Source: Zygnema cylindricum
Taxonomy: Eukaryota > Streptophyta > Zygnematophyceae > Zygnematales > Zygnemataceae
Direction: 5' to 3'
DNA length: 64,000 nucleotides
Assembly (NCBI GenBank): GCA_037447655.1
Contig: JBBHKE010002469.1
Span: 153,820 to 217,819, forward strand
The translations under genes and the position numbers were made by a program. The notes under the pieces were generated by a model that was not told the origin of the DNA, did not search any database, and was given only the letters and a program-made list of their open reading frames with translations. Below, one piece after another: positions 21,291-33,809 of this stretch. The first letter of the stretch is position 1; each line of letters opens with the position of its first letter.

Positions 21291-22609
21291 CATAGTTTTG
21301 CTTATTAATAGTAAATCATCTACATACACCACTGTAAACACTATCCCATCCTCACACTTTAGAATGTAGACAGAGTGATCAAAATTTCTCCTTTGTAATC
21401 CTAGGCTTGTTAAGAATTCATCAAGCTTCATATTCCATTGCCTAGGGGCCTGTTTTAGGGCGTACAAAGATTTTAGCAATTTGCATACTAAGTGATCTTT
21501 TCCTGGTTCTACATACATTTCAGGCAGCTGCATGTAAATGGTCTCCTCTATTTCTCGATGCAAAAATGTTGTCTTTATATCTATCTGATGTATTTCCATA
21601 TCTTTTATAGCAGCTAGGGACAGTAAAATCCTAACTGTCGGAAATCGCACAACCAGAAAAATGTTTCTTCAAAATCAATTCCTTCCTTTTTATTATACCC
21701 CTTTGCCACAAGTCTGGCCTTATATCGTTCAATGGTGTTATCGTGATTTAGCTTAACCTTGAATACCCATTTGCTGCCGATCGCTTTTCGGTCCGGAGGA
21801 AGATCCACAAGCTCCCATGTTTTAACCTCCATGATAGACTTCATTTCGTCGTTTGCTGCCTCGATCAAGTGATTCCGCTCTGGTGATGAGAAGGCCTCTC
21901 GGATGGTCAGAGGCTCCCTTGAGGCTGCCGAGTAGGCAAAATGAGAGCTTGCTTGCAGATGGCTGTTGGATCTTCTTCCCCCCGAAAATGATGAGGCTGA
22001 GATTGTCGGATGTCTCGCATTGCGCTGATTGCCTTGGTTGCGATCTGTGGGCATTGACTATTGTTGGTCCAGTTGGAACTGAATTGGTTGAGGAACTCGG
22101 AGAATTTGAGACTCCTGAGCCACCACCGGAGGATTTTGCATCTTCGGGACAATTTCTTGCATGCAATCTAAAATGACATACTCCCGTACTTTTTGCTGCT
22201 TTTGCTGCTTTGTCATTTCAAATAAATCTATCGAGTTTAGTTCATCCTTGACAATGATGTTCCTTGCTACAACTATTTTTTGCCTCTCAAACACAAAGAC
22301 TCTATAACCTTTTGAGTGATCATCATATCCTAACAAAGGTAACACTAAGACTCTATAACCTTTTGAGTGATCATCATATCCTAACAAAGTACCTGGTAAG
22401 CCCTTCGGTTCCATTTTCCAACTATCATTAGACGTATCCAAGATAAAGCATTTACCACTAAAGACTTTGAAATGGCTAACATCTGGTTTGCTACCTGTCT
22501 AGATCTCGTAAGGAGTAGTCTCTACTGATCTTGATGTTATCCTATTCTTAATGAACACTGCACAATTTAGAGCCTCAGCCCAGAATTTCAGATCCACATT
22601 TTTATCTGC
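21291..22609 (-). pseudogene. Antisense copia integrase-reverse transcriptase fragment
   Basis: Read on the minus strand from 22609 down: the end of the integrase core (DLKFWAEALNCAVF, with a stop in place of a Trp codon), the integrase C-terminal GYDDHSKGYRVFVFE region, a linker, then RT from WELVDLPPDRKAIGSKWVFK to YVDDLLLISKTM (YVDD at 21315-21326). It is cut on both sides: no protease, gag, RNase H or LTR adjoins. A frameshift lies near 21640. A 51-bp in-frame tandem duplication (22297-22398) repeats LGYDDHSKGYRV. Relatives in the window are the antisense RNase H piece at 38800-39708 and element 4. Confidence 0.85.
22297..22398 (-). repeat. 51-bp in-frame tandem duplication in integrase
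   Basis: The block beginning AGACTCTATAACC occurs at 22297 and 22348. It adds 17 codons to the integrase C-terminal region without shifting the frame, so it may have arisen before or after the element died. Confidence 0.85.
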
Positions 22610-22850
22610 GTACCAATATTACAAAGTACAATAATGTTGGAAAAAAGTACAAAATTTTCATTTTTTTTCGATTTTTGCTTGACCGACCGTAACTGACTTT
22701 TTTTTTTATATTTTTTGTGAATCAATCGACCGCGACCGCCCGTCCCCCAAAATTTGGCAACCAAATCCATTTCGGATCCGAAGCGGGCGGTCGGTTAACT
22801 GTCGGTCACGGTTTTGGCTGACCGTTTGCGACCTCTGGTATACGGTACCA
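22610..22850 (-). repeat. Inverted copy of a dispersed GGTCGGT-rich repeat
   Basis: Reverse complement of 43265-43480: both contain the ATTTGGTTGCCAA block, the CGGGCGGTCGCGGTCG block and a TTATTGTACTTTGTA end. No coding potential. Terminal structure could not be resolved, so the element class is unknown. Confidence 0.65.
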
Positions 22851-24168
22851 AAATATCGATTATTAGTAAGCCAAAAAAAGAGATATATTTGTTATTGGCA
22901 AAACCCTACCGATACACAACACGATAAAAACTTAAGAATTCACTAGAAACAACAATCTTAATACAAGCTAGGATGGTTTCGATATTGTGGAAAAGATCAA
23001 AAATAAAGTTGCTTTGTGAGGTATCATTCTCAACAAAAGAAGGGGGGAGCAATCACACGAGAAGAGTTACGAAGAGCAATCATGGGTTTATAAATATGTT
23101 TAGTCCAAAACATGAAAGACAAATCCAAACACGTTAATAAGCTTGATATGTATTCCTACGTTATCTAACTAATTGAAGACAAATCAATTGATGACCATGT
23201 GTATTGCGGTTACACGAGCCTTTGAAATAAGCCTTCAAAGGTAGTGAGACAAAATTCATGGCAATGTAGAGGACTACTTTATGATGACACAAATAAAATT
23301 TGGAAAAAAATCTCTAAAAAAACATAACTTCTAAAAGAAAATAACTTACAAAACCTCTAACACCTGTAATGGATCAAACGACTTCAAACTAACACTGTAC
23401 ATGTAGATTTATGTTGACCAACTGTAAAAATATGCAGATTTTTAAAATAAATTGTTGTTCGAGATGGAGACTTTAATGTGGAGTTAAACATTTACTTAAC
23501 TTTTTTACGCAAATTATGTATGAAGGCATAAAATAAAGAGTTAGAATTCACAACCATGAGTTTTGCTTTTCCAAACTTAAAAAAATAAAGATAAAAAAAT
23601 GTGACACACTAGAAATCACAAAAATAAGATAAAAATAAAAGTGTTACTCACGCAAGAGCTACAGTTGGAGGTCATCCAAACCTGATGTCAAACATAAATT
23701 CCAAAGTTAAAGATAGACTTTCCTATACAAAAAAAATACTAAAAAAATTTAAGCGAGAACATACGCAGTCTAACACGTCTTTCATACTACGAAAGTAACA
23801 AGATATGAATCGCATTTAAAGATTTAAGAGTCTACAAATAAAACGGCGAATTCAATTAAATTTGCAGTGATCGATCACGCTGTTGCTAACACTGCCTTTA
23901 TTTGATTTTTAGTAAACAAGAAAGTTGGTTTCGTCTCTAAATGCAGATCAATTTTTTTGGTGAAAAAGTTGTTGACCCACACTATTTTCTTTTGTAAATA
24001 TACAAGTTTAAATACAAGCCATTTTCTCTTTGCTCCCTTTAATTGTATATGTTTTTATCATAATTAAATAATTTATACCAGTGGAATTGCCATGGACGAA
24101 ACACGATGAAAAATATTAAGCAGTATGAAAGTCGCAAATTGGTGCCCCATCGGAGAGGATTAACACAC
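22851..24168. other. 1.3 kb of AT-rich DNA with no recognisable feature
   Basis: No open frame above chance, no LOR exon, no transposon motif and no clear internal repeat. The first part (to about 22920) has ATCGATTATT/CCGATACACAAC words resembling the hAT-like families at 25149 and 36119 and may be a fragment of one. Confidence 0.4.
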
Positions 24169-24170
24169 TA

Positions 24171-24725
24171 CAACGTTAATCGTTATTAGAGTAAATGAAT
24201 AAATAGCGCAAAAAAGAAAATTAGTGTTATTAACACTAATCGGGAATTAAAAAAAAAAAATCATATATACTAGTTAATCCCTTTCTGTAATTTGGATAGT
24301 CATGAATAATAAATGCCTGCCTTTTTGATGTCTACAGTAATATGTGTAACCTTACAAAATCTGACAATTTCGTAAACCACATTCTAACATGTTCGATGTT
24401 CACACGGTCAACGGACGAACATATGAGAACGTTATTTTTTTCGACTAGTTTGCATCTCTTTCTTCTAGTGCACATTCACATGTGTGCGCAATAATGTTTT
24501 CTTTTTATACCTTTGTAATTCAAAAAATACCATTTCATACGGAGATATCCTGACCGTATGCCATACTATTTCCATCGCAGTGTACTTCCATTGTCAACAC
24601 TAGCTGAAAAAAATCCCTAATTAGAATAATTGAAAAAATAGAATTATGGATTGTATTTCTAGTTTTTTTTTACTTTTAAAAGGGCACCGAATTAGCTTTA
24701 TTTACTTTAATAGCGATTGACGGAA
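24171..24725. mobile_element. TA-target inverted-repeat element, full length
   Basis: 555 bp. Left end CAACGTTAATCGTTATTAG after TA 24169-24170; right end an imperfect inverted complement before TA 24726-24727. It is the uninterrupted relative of the nest at 8221-13944: blocks after 24290 and up to the right end match 13530-13944 closely. Non-coding. Confidence 0.78.
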
Positions 24726-24727
24726 TA

Positions 24728-25148
24728 CCAAACAATCACCCAATTTTTGAAAAAATGAGAACACTATGTGCAGTTCATACAAAAAATGACTTACGTACCA
24801 CCTTAGAATTGTGGGAACAAAAAACACCATTTAAAACAAATTTAGTCAAGACCAGATGTGGTAGACCTTAAATTGAAGTCGAATACAATCACATACAAAT
24901 GCCTTTTAAGAGTTTTATTTCATACCTACATGGAACAACATATAAGACCAAAGGATTAATGTGCTAAACTATTGAAAACAATATATTTCGGAAAACTATA
25001 AAATAAGTGTATTATACTCGATGTTTCCATGGATGTACGCATAATTCTGGATTACAATGCATAACGTTCTAATCAAACATTCAAACAATAGTATGATTAT
25101 GGAATATCAAAGCTTACTCTTGTAATAACTAGAACTTGGTAAAATTAT
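24728..25148. other. AT-rich intergenic DNA, nothing recognised
   Basis: No gene, repeat or RNA signal seen between the TA element and the hAT-like element. Confidence 0.4.
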
Positions 25149-25775
25149 TAGTCTTGTGTATCGGTAAGGATTTGCCGATAAGTGATATGGACCCTTTTTC
25201 AGGTACCCGATAATCGATAGATTGTTACTATGTATCGCTATCGGTGTTAGCGCCGATAAATAACCGATATTTATCGGTTATTCTCGGCGATAACACCGAT
25301 GTCGATAACTATCGGCGATAATTGTACGGACCGTACAGGTAAATTATGTCGCTGTAAATGGCGGCAGTTTGATATATGTGTTCAGTCTGCTCTGTTCGTC
25401 TGTTCGTTATTTTCTCGAAAAAGCTTGAATTTTTCTCGAATTTTACAATGTATTTTAATATTTTCGTTTCGATTAGAACTATAAAGTATTATTTTAAAAT
25501 TTTCTATGTTTACGTGCTGCGCTGTCTGCAATAATTTTTAGTTAAATAGATACGGAACAGATTATTACACGTGGCATGCCGCGATATATAATGTAAATAA
25601 TATAATACAGTATATTATAAATTACTATAGTATGCGTACTATATGTCTTTTAATTTATCGCCGATATGGAATTTGTTTGTCTCGAACCGATGTATTGGGA
25701 TCGCTGACCGTTCGATAATCAATAACTATCAGTATCGGCGTTATCAGATAAGTTTTTTAGCAATACACAACAATA
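25149..25775. mobile_element. hAT-like MITE rich in TATCGG/CCGATA
   Basis: About 627 bp with ends TAGTCTTGTGTATCGG and the complement of TATTGTTGTGTATTGC. The interior has many short palindromic ATCGGT/ACCGAT words. Flanking 8-mers AAAATTAT and AAAATGAC agree at only five of eight positions. Its ends resemble the clearer hAT MITE at 36119-36492 (TAGTGTTGGGTATC). Confidence 0.55.
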
Positions 25776-25873
25776 AAAATGACCCCAAGCAAGGTCATCG
25801 AAACGGTCGAATATAGATTTTCTCGTACCGTCGTCTCCTATGCATAAGAGCAGGTTCCATTTTCACGGAGAGC

Positions 25874-26046
25874 CCTTTGTGATGTGAAACTCTGAGACCT
25901 CCATAAGTCCTCAGAGTGGACAGCTTCCAAGAAGCCTCTAAGATAACTCTGACCCCTTTGTGTTTCAGCAAAAACAACTGCCACCCTGGCAGAGAAAAAC
26001 TCTGACCACCAGCACCTTTGTGAAGGGAAGACTCCCCTGAGTCTAT
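25874..26046 (-). repeat. Fragment of an element-4-family LTR, antisense
   Basis: Matches 57626-57800: the GACCTCCATAAGTC.TCAGAG block, CAGCTTCC.AGAAGCCTCTA and CTCTGACC...GACTCCCCTGAGTC. Orientation is the same as the antisense solo LTR at 57626-58670, of which it would be the 3' end. The other end is missing; an 85-bp piece of the TA-element family (26046-26130) follows. Confidence 0.7.
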
Positions 26047-26188
26047 AGCAAAAATTGAAAAAAAACCCTAATTAGAATAATTGAAAAAATATAATTATGG
26101 ATTGTATTTCTAGTTTTTTTTTATTTTTAACCCGACCTTATTGTCGAAGGTTTAAAAGGATCCCAAAATTTCATAGTGAGTCTATCAC

Positions 26189-26888
26189 TGTTACGGTTTA
26201 CAATGTTGGAATATACGTCTACGTAATGTTGGTTCGTAGTTTGTGTGGATTAGATTTTGTCGTACGGCAGTTCGCATACTTGTTTTGTTTCGTTTCCTTT
26301 AATTTAAAACTCCGTACGTTAATTCACGCATTTGGTTTCGTTTCATTTAGTTTGATTTAGTATTTAGTGGGTGTACATTTCACGTGTACACGATTAGATT
26401 AGATTAGATTTGTTTTGTTTCATTTGACTTCTAGACTAGTACTTTGCGAAGTTTTGTTTCGCGCAACGTACGCCTAGTAGTTTCGTTTCGCGTACAGGGC
26501 TATCAGTTTTGTTTCTAGTAGTTTCATTTTGTTTTGTACCACATTTGCGTCTAAGTACATTTAGATATTTCTAGAGTTAGTGTTCTAGATTGTTTCCACG
26601 GCTAAGTTATAAAGCCATCGTGTGAGTTAGATTGTATAAAATTAGAAAGAAAAATTAAGAAACAATTAGGAATCAATTAAGAGTCAACTAAGGAAGAATG
26701 AATTAAGAGAAGTGTAATGTTTAAGGATTGAGTTTATATGAGTTGATTTTATTGAGTATTTAATTTGCCTCTATCTTGGATTATCAGTTTTCAATGTGTT
26801 GTAATGTTTGATTTAATTTCAATTGCACTTCCGCATTGAGAAATTTAAGTATTTGTGAGCGCATTCCGATTAACTCCTATTCCTATCA
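26189..26888 (+). mobile_element. 5' LTR of copia element 2
   Basis: 700 bp, starts TGTTACGGTTTACAATG, ends ATTCCTATCA. The matching 3' LTR is at 33115-33809. By eye the first 200 bp differ at roughly a tenth of positions, so the insertion is not recent. The sequence ATCAC abuts the left end, and the right end reads ATTCCTATCAC, so part of the target duplication overlaps the LTR tip. Confidence 0.9.
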
Positions 26889-26890
26889 AT

Positions 26891-26906
26891 TGGTATCGGA
26901 GCAGTG
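26891..26906 (+). other. Primer-binding site, initiator tRNA-Met 3'-end type
   Basis: TGGTATCGGAGCAGTG begins two bases after the LTR and differs by one base from the common plant copia site TGGTATCAGAGC over its first twelve positions. Confidence 0.8.
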
Positions 26907-27469
26907 TTTATTCAACTTAGATTTGAGTTAAGAATTGATTAAGAATTGAAAGTTTATAAGTTATGGAGGAGGAATACTCTGGAAAGAAAGAAGACACTAG
27001 CGTCAATTTTGGGGTTGGAGAGTCGGAGAAGCTAACAATGACAAAGGGGAGTCTAACAATTCAGTTTGATACAGTGACTATAGAGGAAATTTAAGAATTT
27101 CTAAAGGCAAAAAGAGAAGGGCAATCTTTTGGTAAAACTCCAACCTTTGGTGGCAATTCAGATGATGAGAGTTCTAAGAAGAAAGTCAAAAAGGGCAAAT
27201 TGGAATTACCTTTTTATGACGATGATGATGAGTCAATTTCAGATGAAGAGTCAAATTAAAAGGTGTCTTTCTAAGACTATCATGCTTAATGGAAATAATA
27301 ATCTTGTATGGAAGAGATATATTCATGGAACCTTTACTCCAAAGAAATTGTGGAAAATACTTACAGGAGAAGACAAAGACCATTAGATGCAAAAGGAAGG
27401 AAAAAGTAGGATGTCGGCATGTGACAAAGATTATGATAAACATGCAACACTACCAGCTGAAGATAAATG

Positions 27470-28800
27470 ATAACGAAATAAGCGAGAAAGTCATGAAAAT
27501 CTCAGAAAACAAGTGAGATTAATTATATACAAGCAGCAAGCAGCAAATAAACATATCACCAGAAAAATCAAGGTAGGATGAGAGAAGAAGCTAGGAGGAT
27601 CGGTTTATTATTAAGCCAACAGATAGCCACTAGGCTCCTTGGTCAGTTTATATTCCTTACAGGAGTTCAATAAATAAAGATTTAACTCAATATCACAACA
27701 CAAAAACTGAAAATGTAGCAAACTGCGAGCAAATCTGAGATAATCACATTTAGTCACACACAAGACATATAAGGAAAGCCAACCCTAATCCACTATCCCC
27801 TAGTAAACCACACAAGCAAACCCAAAACTTTCCAATCACAATCCAAGGTTCAGCAACAGCCTGAGAAAGAAGGCTGAGCAGCAATCCGCTTTATAGGACT
27901 AGCGAAGAAGTGAAGGGAAACCGGTTAGGCTTTGGCTTGAGCCGCGTAGATTAAATTGCAAGGCAGATTACAAAGAAAGAAAGTAAGAGCTAAGCAGCAG
28001 AACGCTTAATGACCAGAAAAATAGTCACTAAAACTATCCTGACAATTTCACAAGAAAAATCCTCAAAGTTTAGGTCAAATCTTCCAAACTGAGAAAAAGA
28101 AAGAATGAAAACATGAATTCTTGTGCTCTTGAAATTGTGAGCACCGAATTCACCTAAAATTCACTACGTAAAAAGTCTACAGCTGAGCGTCTAACTTACT
28201 GTACATACATGCGTTCTATGTAGTCGTCTGCCCCTAGTTTGGATTCTGGCCAATAGGCGACCAGAATCATATGCCTTGCGTTACAAAATCTACAGCCTAA
28301 GGATAAAAACCCTTCCTACGCTACATGTGAATGCGTGCAACCTCCAAGGGTCCACGAATTAAAATGGATCAATAAGCGTCAACGGGTGTAGTTCGCATCT
28401 GGATCGTCCATTTGTTTGCATCTTTCGTGACCGTAGATTCGCGTTCAAATCCACGCTGAAGTCGACATCATTTTGAGTTTATGTTTCGGTTCGCGACAGT
28501 CCGTACATCAATTCGAACTGGTCGCGGGAATTTCTGCCGGCGAAGTAAGTCGGTACGTGAAATACCCTCGGACAGCAAATTAAGTCGGTTCGCGAGAAAT
28601 TTCGGCCGGCAAAGTAAGTCGGTTCGCAAAAATTCCGACCGGCAAAGTAAGTCGGTTTGCGAGATTCCCGGCGGCTGACGACTTCGCGGGCAGAATCTAA
28701 ACTGCTCGCAGATTCCACGGCGTCTAACCGAAACGTGTAAGATCCTGTCTCCACCGCAACATACCCTCGTATAAATTAGTGTGGCGTCCTTTTTGAAGGA
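27470..28800. mobile_element. Unclassified insertion in gag of element 2
   Basis: Gag sequence is readable to about 27465 (KLWKILTGEDKDH and onward) and again from about 28815. The ~1.3 kb between matches nothing else in the window and breaks the order seen in element 1. No open frame with a known motif is present. It includes a 34-bp minisatellite (28531-28675). I could not settle the ends or a target duplication. A solo LTR is one possibility. Confidence 0.5.
28531..28675. repeat. 34-bp minisatellite, four units
   Basis: Units share GGCAAAGTAAGTCGGTTCGC and recur with AAGTAAGT (or AATTAAGT) at 28543, 28578, 28612 and 28645, periods 35, 34 and 33 bp. Only one unit is strongly divergent. Non-coding. 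Confidence 0.8.
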
Positions 28801-31800
28801 CCATTTCCATGGAAATAAACATAATTGGGTGCGCCAACGTGATGCGGCATGACAGGGATGCTAAAGGTATGGCAACTATGACTGCTTTACTTCAGAGTAG
28901 TAGTAGTTCAGTTCATGAGCATATGTTAACTCATGATACCGCTTATGCTTGTTGGACCCATCTACAAAATTTGTATGACAAAGGATTTGCAACTAAGCCT
29001 AATTATGTATTTCAGGACTTTATTCAGTTTAGGATGAAGAGTAATGAGTCGATTGATGATGCTCTAAAAATATTTAATGTTTTGATAGAGCAATTGAATA
29101 GCGCTAGAAAGTTTCCTCCTGAAGATGAAATAGTATTTGTGTTTCTAAATGGATTACCATCTAAGTTTGATGTCACATTAGAAGTTATAAGATCTACAAA
29201 GAAACCCACTTTTGATTTTGCTATTAACCTTCTAAAAGGTGCAGAGAAGAGTAAAGAGAAAGATAATAGGATTTGGAATTAGTAATTTTAACCTCACTGA
29301 CACGTCTGAGTTATATTCTCTACGTTGTCGTGGAGGTAGAGGAAGGTTTAGATCAAGAGGGGCTAAAAACAATTTTCAGTATTCATGTTTTGGAAGAGGT
29401 TGTAGAGATGATGATCTAAGTCTTGTCACTTAATATAAGTGTAATAAGGAAGGACATATGGCTACTAACTGCCCAGATAGAGAAAAGGAATGCAATATTT
29501 GTCGGAAATGGGGACGTGTTAGTGCTCAGTGTTTTCAACAAAATGGAGGTGGATCATCTTACCTCTCGGAAAGGGGAAGAGGTTAAAATGGACATCGAGG
29601 ACGAGGTAGTGAAGATTTGGACAATCACGAGGAGGACATCAAACCCACTATTCAGATTTTGATGACGATCGAGGCGATAAGTCTCTAAACTTTTCTATGA
29701 TGATGAACGAAGATGGAAATGTTGTTGTCAATTCTGCAAATTCTGCATGTGGGAGTCAAAATTGTGTGAGTCAAAATTTTAAAGATTGGATAGTTGATTC
29801 AGGATCAACTCATCATGTTTCTAGTGAACTTAGTTTGTTTATATATTTGAGAAAGCTTACAGTTCCTAAGATTATTACAATTGATAGTGGACATGTTGTC
29901 CTGATAGATATAGTTGGAACTGTCAGATTAGATTTACCTATTAAGAATGTGAATGGTCAAGTTGTTTTAAAAAAAGTGAATTTGAACAATACTTTGTATT
30001 TTCTTGATGGAGTTATAAACCTTTTCAGTGTTCTTCAGATACAAAGGAATGGTGGTCGAGTAACATCGTTTGAAAATGGAAAAATAGTTTTTCAAGATAG
30101 AGAAGGAAATCAATTTGGAGAAGGTTATGTAACTGATTGTTTGCAAAGTAAGTTAAAATAGATTAGACCATAAAAAGATTTGAGTTCAGTAATTTCAGTC
30201 AATGCTGTAAGTTATGAAAGAGGAGATCTAAGTTTATGGCATGTTAGACTTTGTCGTAATTTTGAGTCTAATATAAAGAATATGATGAAAAGTGCAGCAA
30301 TAAGAGGATTAGAGTGTGTATCCGGAGAGAAAGTTCAAGGTTGTAATGGTTGTAGCAAAGGAAAACAGATTAGAAAATCTAATCCCGTCAAAAATGTGAA
30401 GTATAGAGCTAGTGCTCCCCATGAGCTTGTTCATGTAGACTAATGTGGAGACGTCAAACCAGTAAGTGTAGGAGGACATAAGTATATTTTTGTAATTATG
30501 GATGATTATAGTCGAAAGGGTTGGGTATATTTATTGAAATATAAGTCCGAGGCGATATATAGGCTTCGAGAATTTGTTGTAATGGCTGAGAGAGAAAGGG
30601 ATAAAAATTTAAAAGCAATAAGATCAAATAATGGAGGAGAGTTTGTTACAATAAAAAGCTTTTGTCAGAAAAGAGTGATTAAGCAACAATTTAAGGCTGC
30701 ATACTCACCCGAGTCTAATGGAATTGCTGAGAGAAAGAATATGACTCTTCAAGAGATGGTTAGAGCTGTTGCATAACACTAAACATAGTGTTAGGTTTTG
30801 GGGAGAAGTTCTTTTTACAACTAATTACATTTGTAACAGAAGGCTAACCTCGGTTTCTGGAGATATGACACTTGAAGAATTTTGGAGTGGCGGGGTTCTA
30901 TCTGTTCGACATTTGAGGATTTGGGGATGTTAAGCGACTGTCTACATCAAGAAGAGATATCGAACTGGAAAATTCAATCCCAAATCTTGGACGGGTATCT
31001 CTGTTGGATATAGTCCAAATTCAAGTCAATACAGGATCTTCAATCCAGCTACTCGAATGGTTGTCGAATCGAGGAATGTGGAGTTTCATGAAGATTTGGC
31101 GAAAGCAATAGAGTTCACAAAGTATAAGAAGAAAGTTTGGATTTTGAGGAAGAGAGCAATTTGGAGGAGTTCAAAATTGATGATGAAAGTGACGAAGAGG
31201 AGGATGAAGAAATTCCATTGAAAAAGAAGAAATCTATTAAAGTTGGTAAGAAATCTGAATCTTCCCAATCTGATTCTGAAAGCTTGAAAAGTGAGAATGG
31301 AAGTCAAAGTTCTAAGTCTAGTGAAAGATCCCTTAGCAGACAAAGAAGTGAATGTAGTTTGCCATCTGTTAGTGAGAAGGGTGAGAGAGATGATGTTGTT
31401 GAAGAAGATATTGTTGTTAGGAGAAGTAATCGAGCAAACAAAGGAAAGGCTCCTGAGAGATTAACCCTTTTTATGAATGCTAAGGATAAGTCGGTTAATT
31501 TTATTTCAGATGCTACGTTAAATGAGTTTCTTTAATAGCAATTACTGAATGAGCCTCTAAATGGGGATCCTAAGTCCTATTCAGAAGCTGTAGCATCAAG
31601 TGATTGGAATGAAAAGTGGAAACCAGCTTTTGAGAAAGAACTTAAGTTTATTATTGATAATGGAACATTTGAAGAAGTAGTTTTACCTGAGGGAAAGAAA
31701 GCTATTAATTGTAAATGGGTATTTAAGACTAAGATGGGTGCATCAGGTGAAATTATTATGTATAAGGCAAGATTAGTTGGTAAAGGTTTTCAGCAGAAAG

Positions 31801-33100
31801 AAGGTATAGATTATACAAAAACATATGCACCTGTGGTTAAGTTTGATAGTTTAAGGATGATTATTGCGATTGCTGCTGCTAAGAGGAAGCATATCCACCA
31901 AATGGATTTTGAAACCGCTTTTCTAAATGGAGAAATGGAAGAAGAAATTTATATGAAGATTCTAGAAGGAGTTTCGGGCAAACCTGGACATGTGTGGAAG
32001 TTGAAAAAGTCCCTCTATGGACTTAAGCAAACACCAAAGACTTGGTATACTCGTCTTCATAAGGTACTTTTGGATTTTGGCTTTGTTCGGACATTTTCAG
32101 ATTTAGGTGTTTATGTGAAAGGAGAAGGAGTTGATCAAATTATTTTTAGTGTGTATGTTGATGATTTTATTATGATTTCAGATAGTCTTACAAGGATTCA
32201 AGAATTGAAATGTTTTCTCGTTAAATTCTTCAAAGTTACAGATTTAGGAGAAGCTAAATACATTCTTGGTATTGTGGGCCTTGAAACTTAGTCAAAAACA
32301 GTATTGTAAGGAAGTCTTAGCTAAGATCTCTATGTCGAATGCTAAGCCTTTGAGTACACCTTTGGATCCTAGAGTTCAGTTGAGTAAAGCAGAAAGTGAG
32401 CCAACAATTGATGTACCTTATAGAGAAGCTATTGGTTGTTTGATGTATCTTAGTGTTGGAACTAGACTAGATATTTTAGCACCTGTTAGTATTGTGAGTA
32501 AGTATTGTCAAGCACTAAAGAAGTGTCATTCGGAGATTGTTGAAAGGATTTTTAGATGATTGGTTTGAACATTAAGTTATGATTTTGTTTATAAGGCGGA
32601 TTCAGAGTTAGATTGTTTTAGATATTGCGATTTCGATTGGGGTGGAGACTTCGACACGGGAAAGTCAACATTTGGTTACGCTTTCGTTTTATGTGGCGGT
32701 GCAATTTCTTAGAGTTCGAGACTTCAACCTACGGTGGCCTTGAGTTCGACGGAGGCCGAATATATGGCGGCTTGCCATGCTGCCAAAGCTTCAATTTGGT
32801 TAAGAGAAATGTTAAGTGAGTTGGGAATTATTATTAAGTGTATGAAGTTGTTTTCAGATAGTATGTCTAGCATTGAATTGGCTAAGAATTCACTGTTTCA
32901 TAAGAGAACAAAGCACATTAGGATTCAGTGGCATTTTGTGAGAGATTTAGAAAATGCTGGTGAGATTGAGTTCGTTTTTGTGCCAACGGGTGAAGAAGCA
33001 GCTAACATGTTAACTAAAGCTGTTTTGTATGACGTCTTATGAAAGCAAGGCCTAAGTTAGGATTATTTTGAGTTTGGTTGAGATTTAGTATAGATTCAAC

Positions 33101-33114
33101 ATTGAGAGGGGGAT
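33101..33114 (+). other. Polypurine tract of element 2
   Basis: ATTGAGAGGGGGAT lies directly before the 3' LTR, the place where plus-strand priming occurs in copia elements. Confidence 0.8.
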
Positions 33115-33809
33115 TGTTTCAGTTTACAATGTTTGAATCTACGTCTACGTAATGTTAGTTCATAGTTAGTGTGGATTAGATTTTGTCGTCCGACAGTTTG
33201 CAAGCTTGTTTTGTTTCGTTTCCTTTAATTTAGAACTTCGTACGTTACTTCACTAATTCGATTTTGTTTCATTTAGTTTGATTTAGTATTTAGTGGGTAC
33301 GTTTCACGTGTACACGATTAGATTAGATTAGATTTGTTTTGTTTCATTTGACTTCTACACTAGTAATCGAGAAGTTTCCTTTCGCGCGACGTACGCCTAG
33401 TAGTTTCGTTTCGTGTAAGTTAAGTTTGTCGTATAGGACTATCACTTTGGTTTCTAGTAGTTTTATTTTGTTTTGTACCACATTTGCGTCTACGTACATT
33501 AAGATACTTCTAGAGTTAATGTTCTAGATTGTTTCCACGGCTAAGTTATAAAGCCATCGTGTGAGTTAGATTGTACACAATTAGAAAGAAAAATTAAGAA
33601 ACAATTAGGAATCAATTAAGAGTCAATGAATTAAGAGAAGTGTAATGTTTAATGATTGAGTTTATATGAGTTGATTTTATTGAATATGCCTCTATCTTGG
33701 ATTATCAGTTTTCAATCTGTTGTAATGTTTGATTTAATTTCAAATTTGCTTCCGCATTGAGAAATTTAAGTATATGTGAGCGCATTCCGATTTACTCTCA
33801 TTCCTATCA
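33115..33809 (+). mobile_element. 3' LTR of copia element 2
   Basis: 695 bp, TGTTTCAGTTTACAATG to ATTCCTATCA. Collinear with 26189-26888 apart from small indels, for example a missing AACTAAGGAAGA block near 33625. Immediately after it, AATTGTGAATTT continues the LOR intron 3. Confidence 0.9.

Larger units (their letters stand above)
26963..33042 (+). pseudogene. Copia gag-pol of element 2, full order but decayed
   Basis: Gag starts at ATG 26963 (MEEEYSGKK) with a TAA near 27090. The gag core resumes after an insertion at 28809 (RDAKGMATM to LLKGAEKSK). The two CCHC knuckles (29410-29530) are damaged: the first Cys codon is TAA and the second His is Arg. Protease WIVDSGSTHH (29780s) is well preserved to 30161. 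Pre-integrase and integrase follow (30180-30900): the zinc site is intact, but a stop lies after the first catalytic Asp, and the second sits in RSNNGGEF, Asn for Asp. RT runs 31540-32290 with YVDD at 32154-32165. RNase H (32270-33042) has several stops and ends with the usual TEAEYMA and HIRIQWHFVRD motifs. It cannot be active. Confidence 0.88.

Noticed and set aside
28501-28680. CRISPR-like array
   Set aside because: Repeats and intervening sequence are both similar between units and the period is 33-35 bp with no distinct spacers. The context is eukaryotic, so it is a minisatellite.
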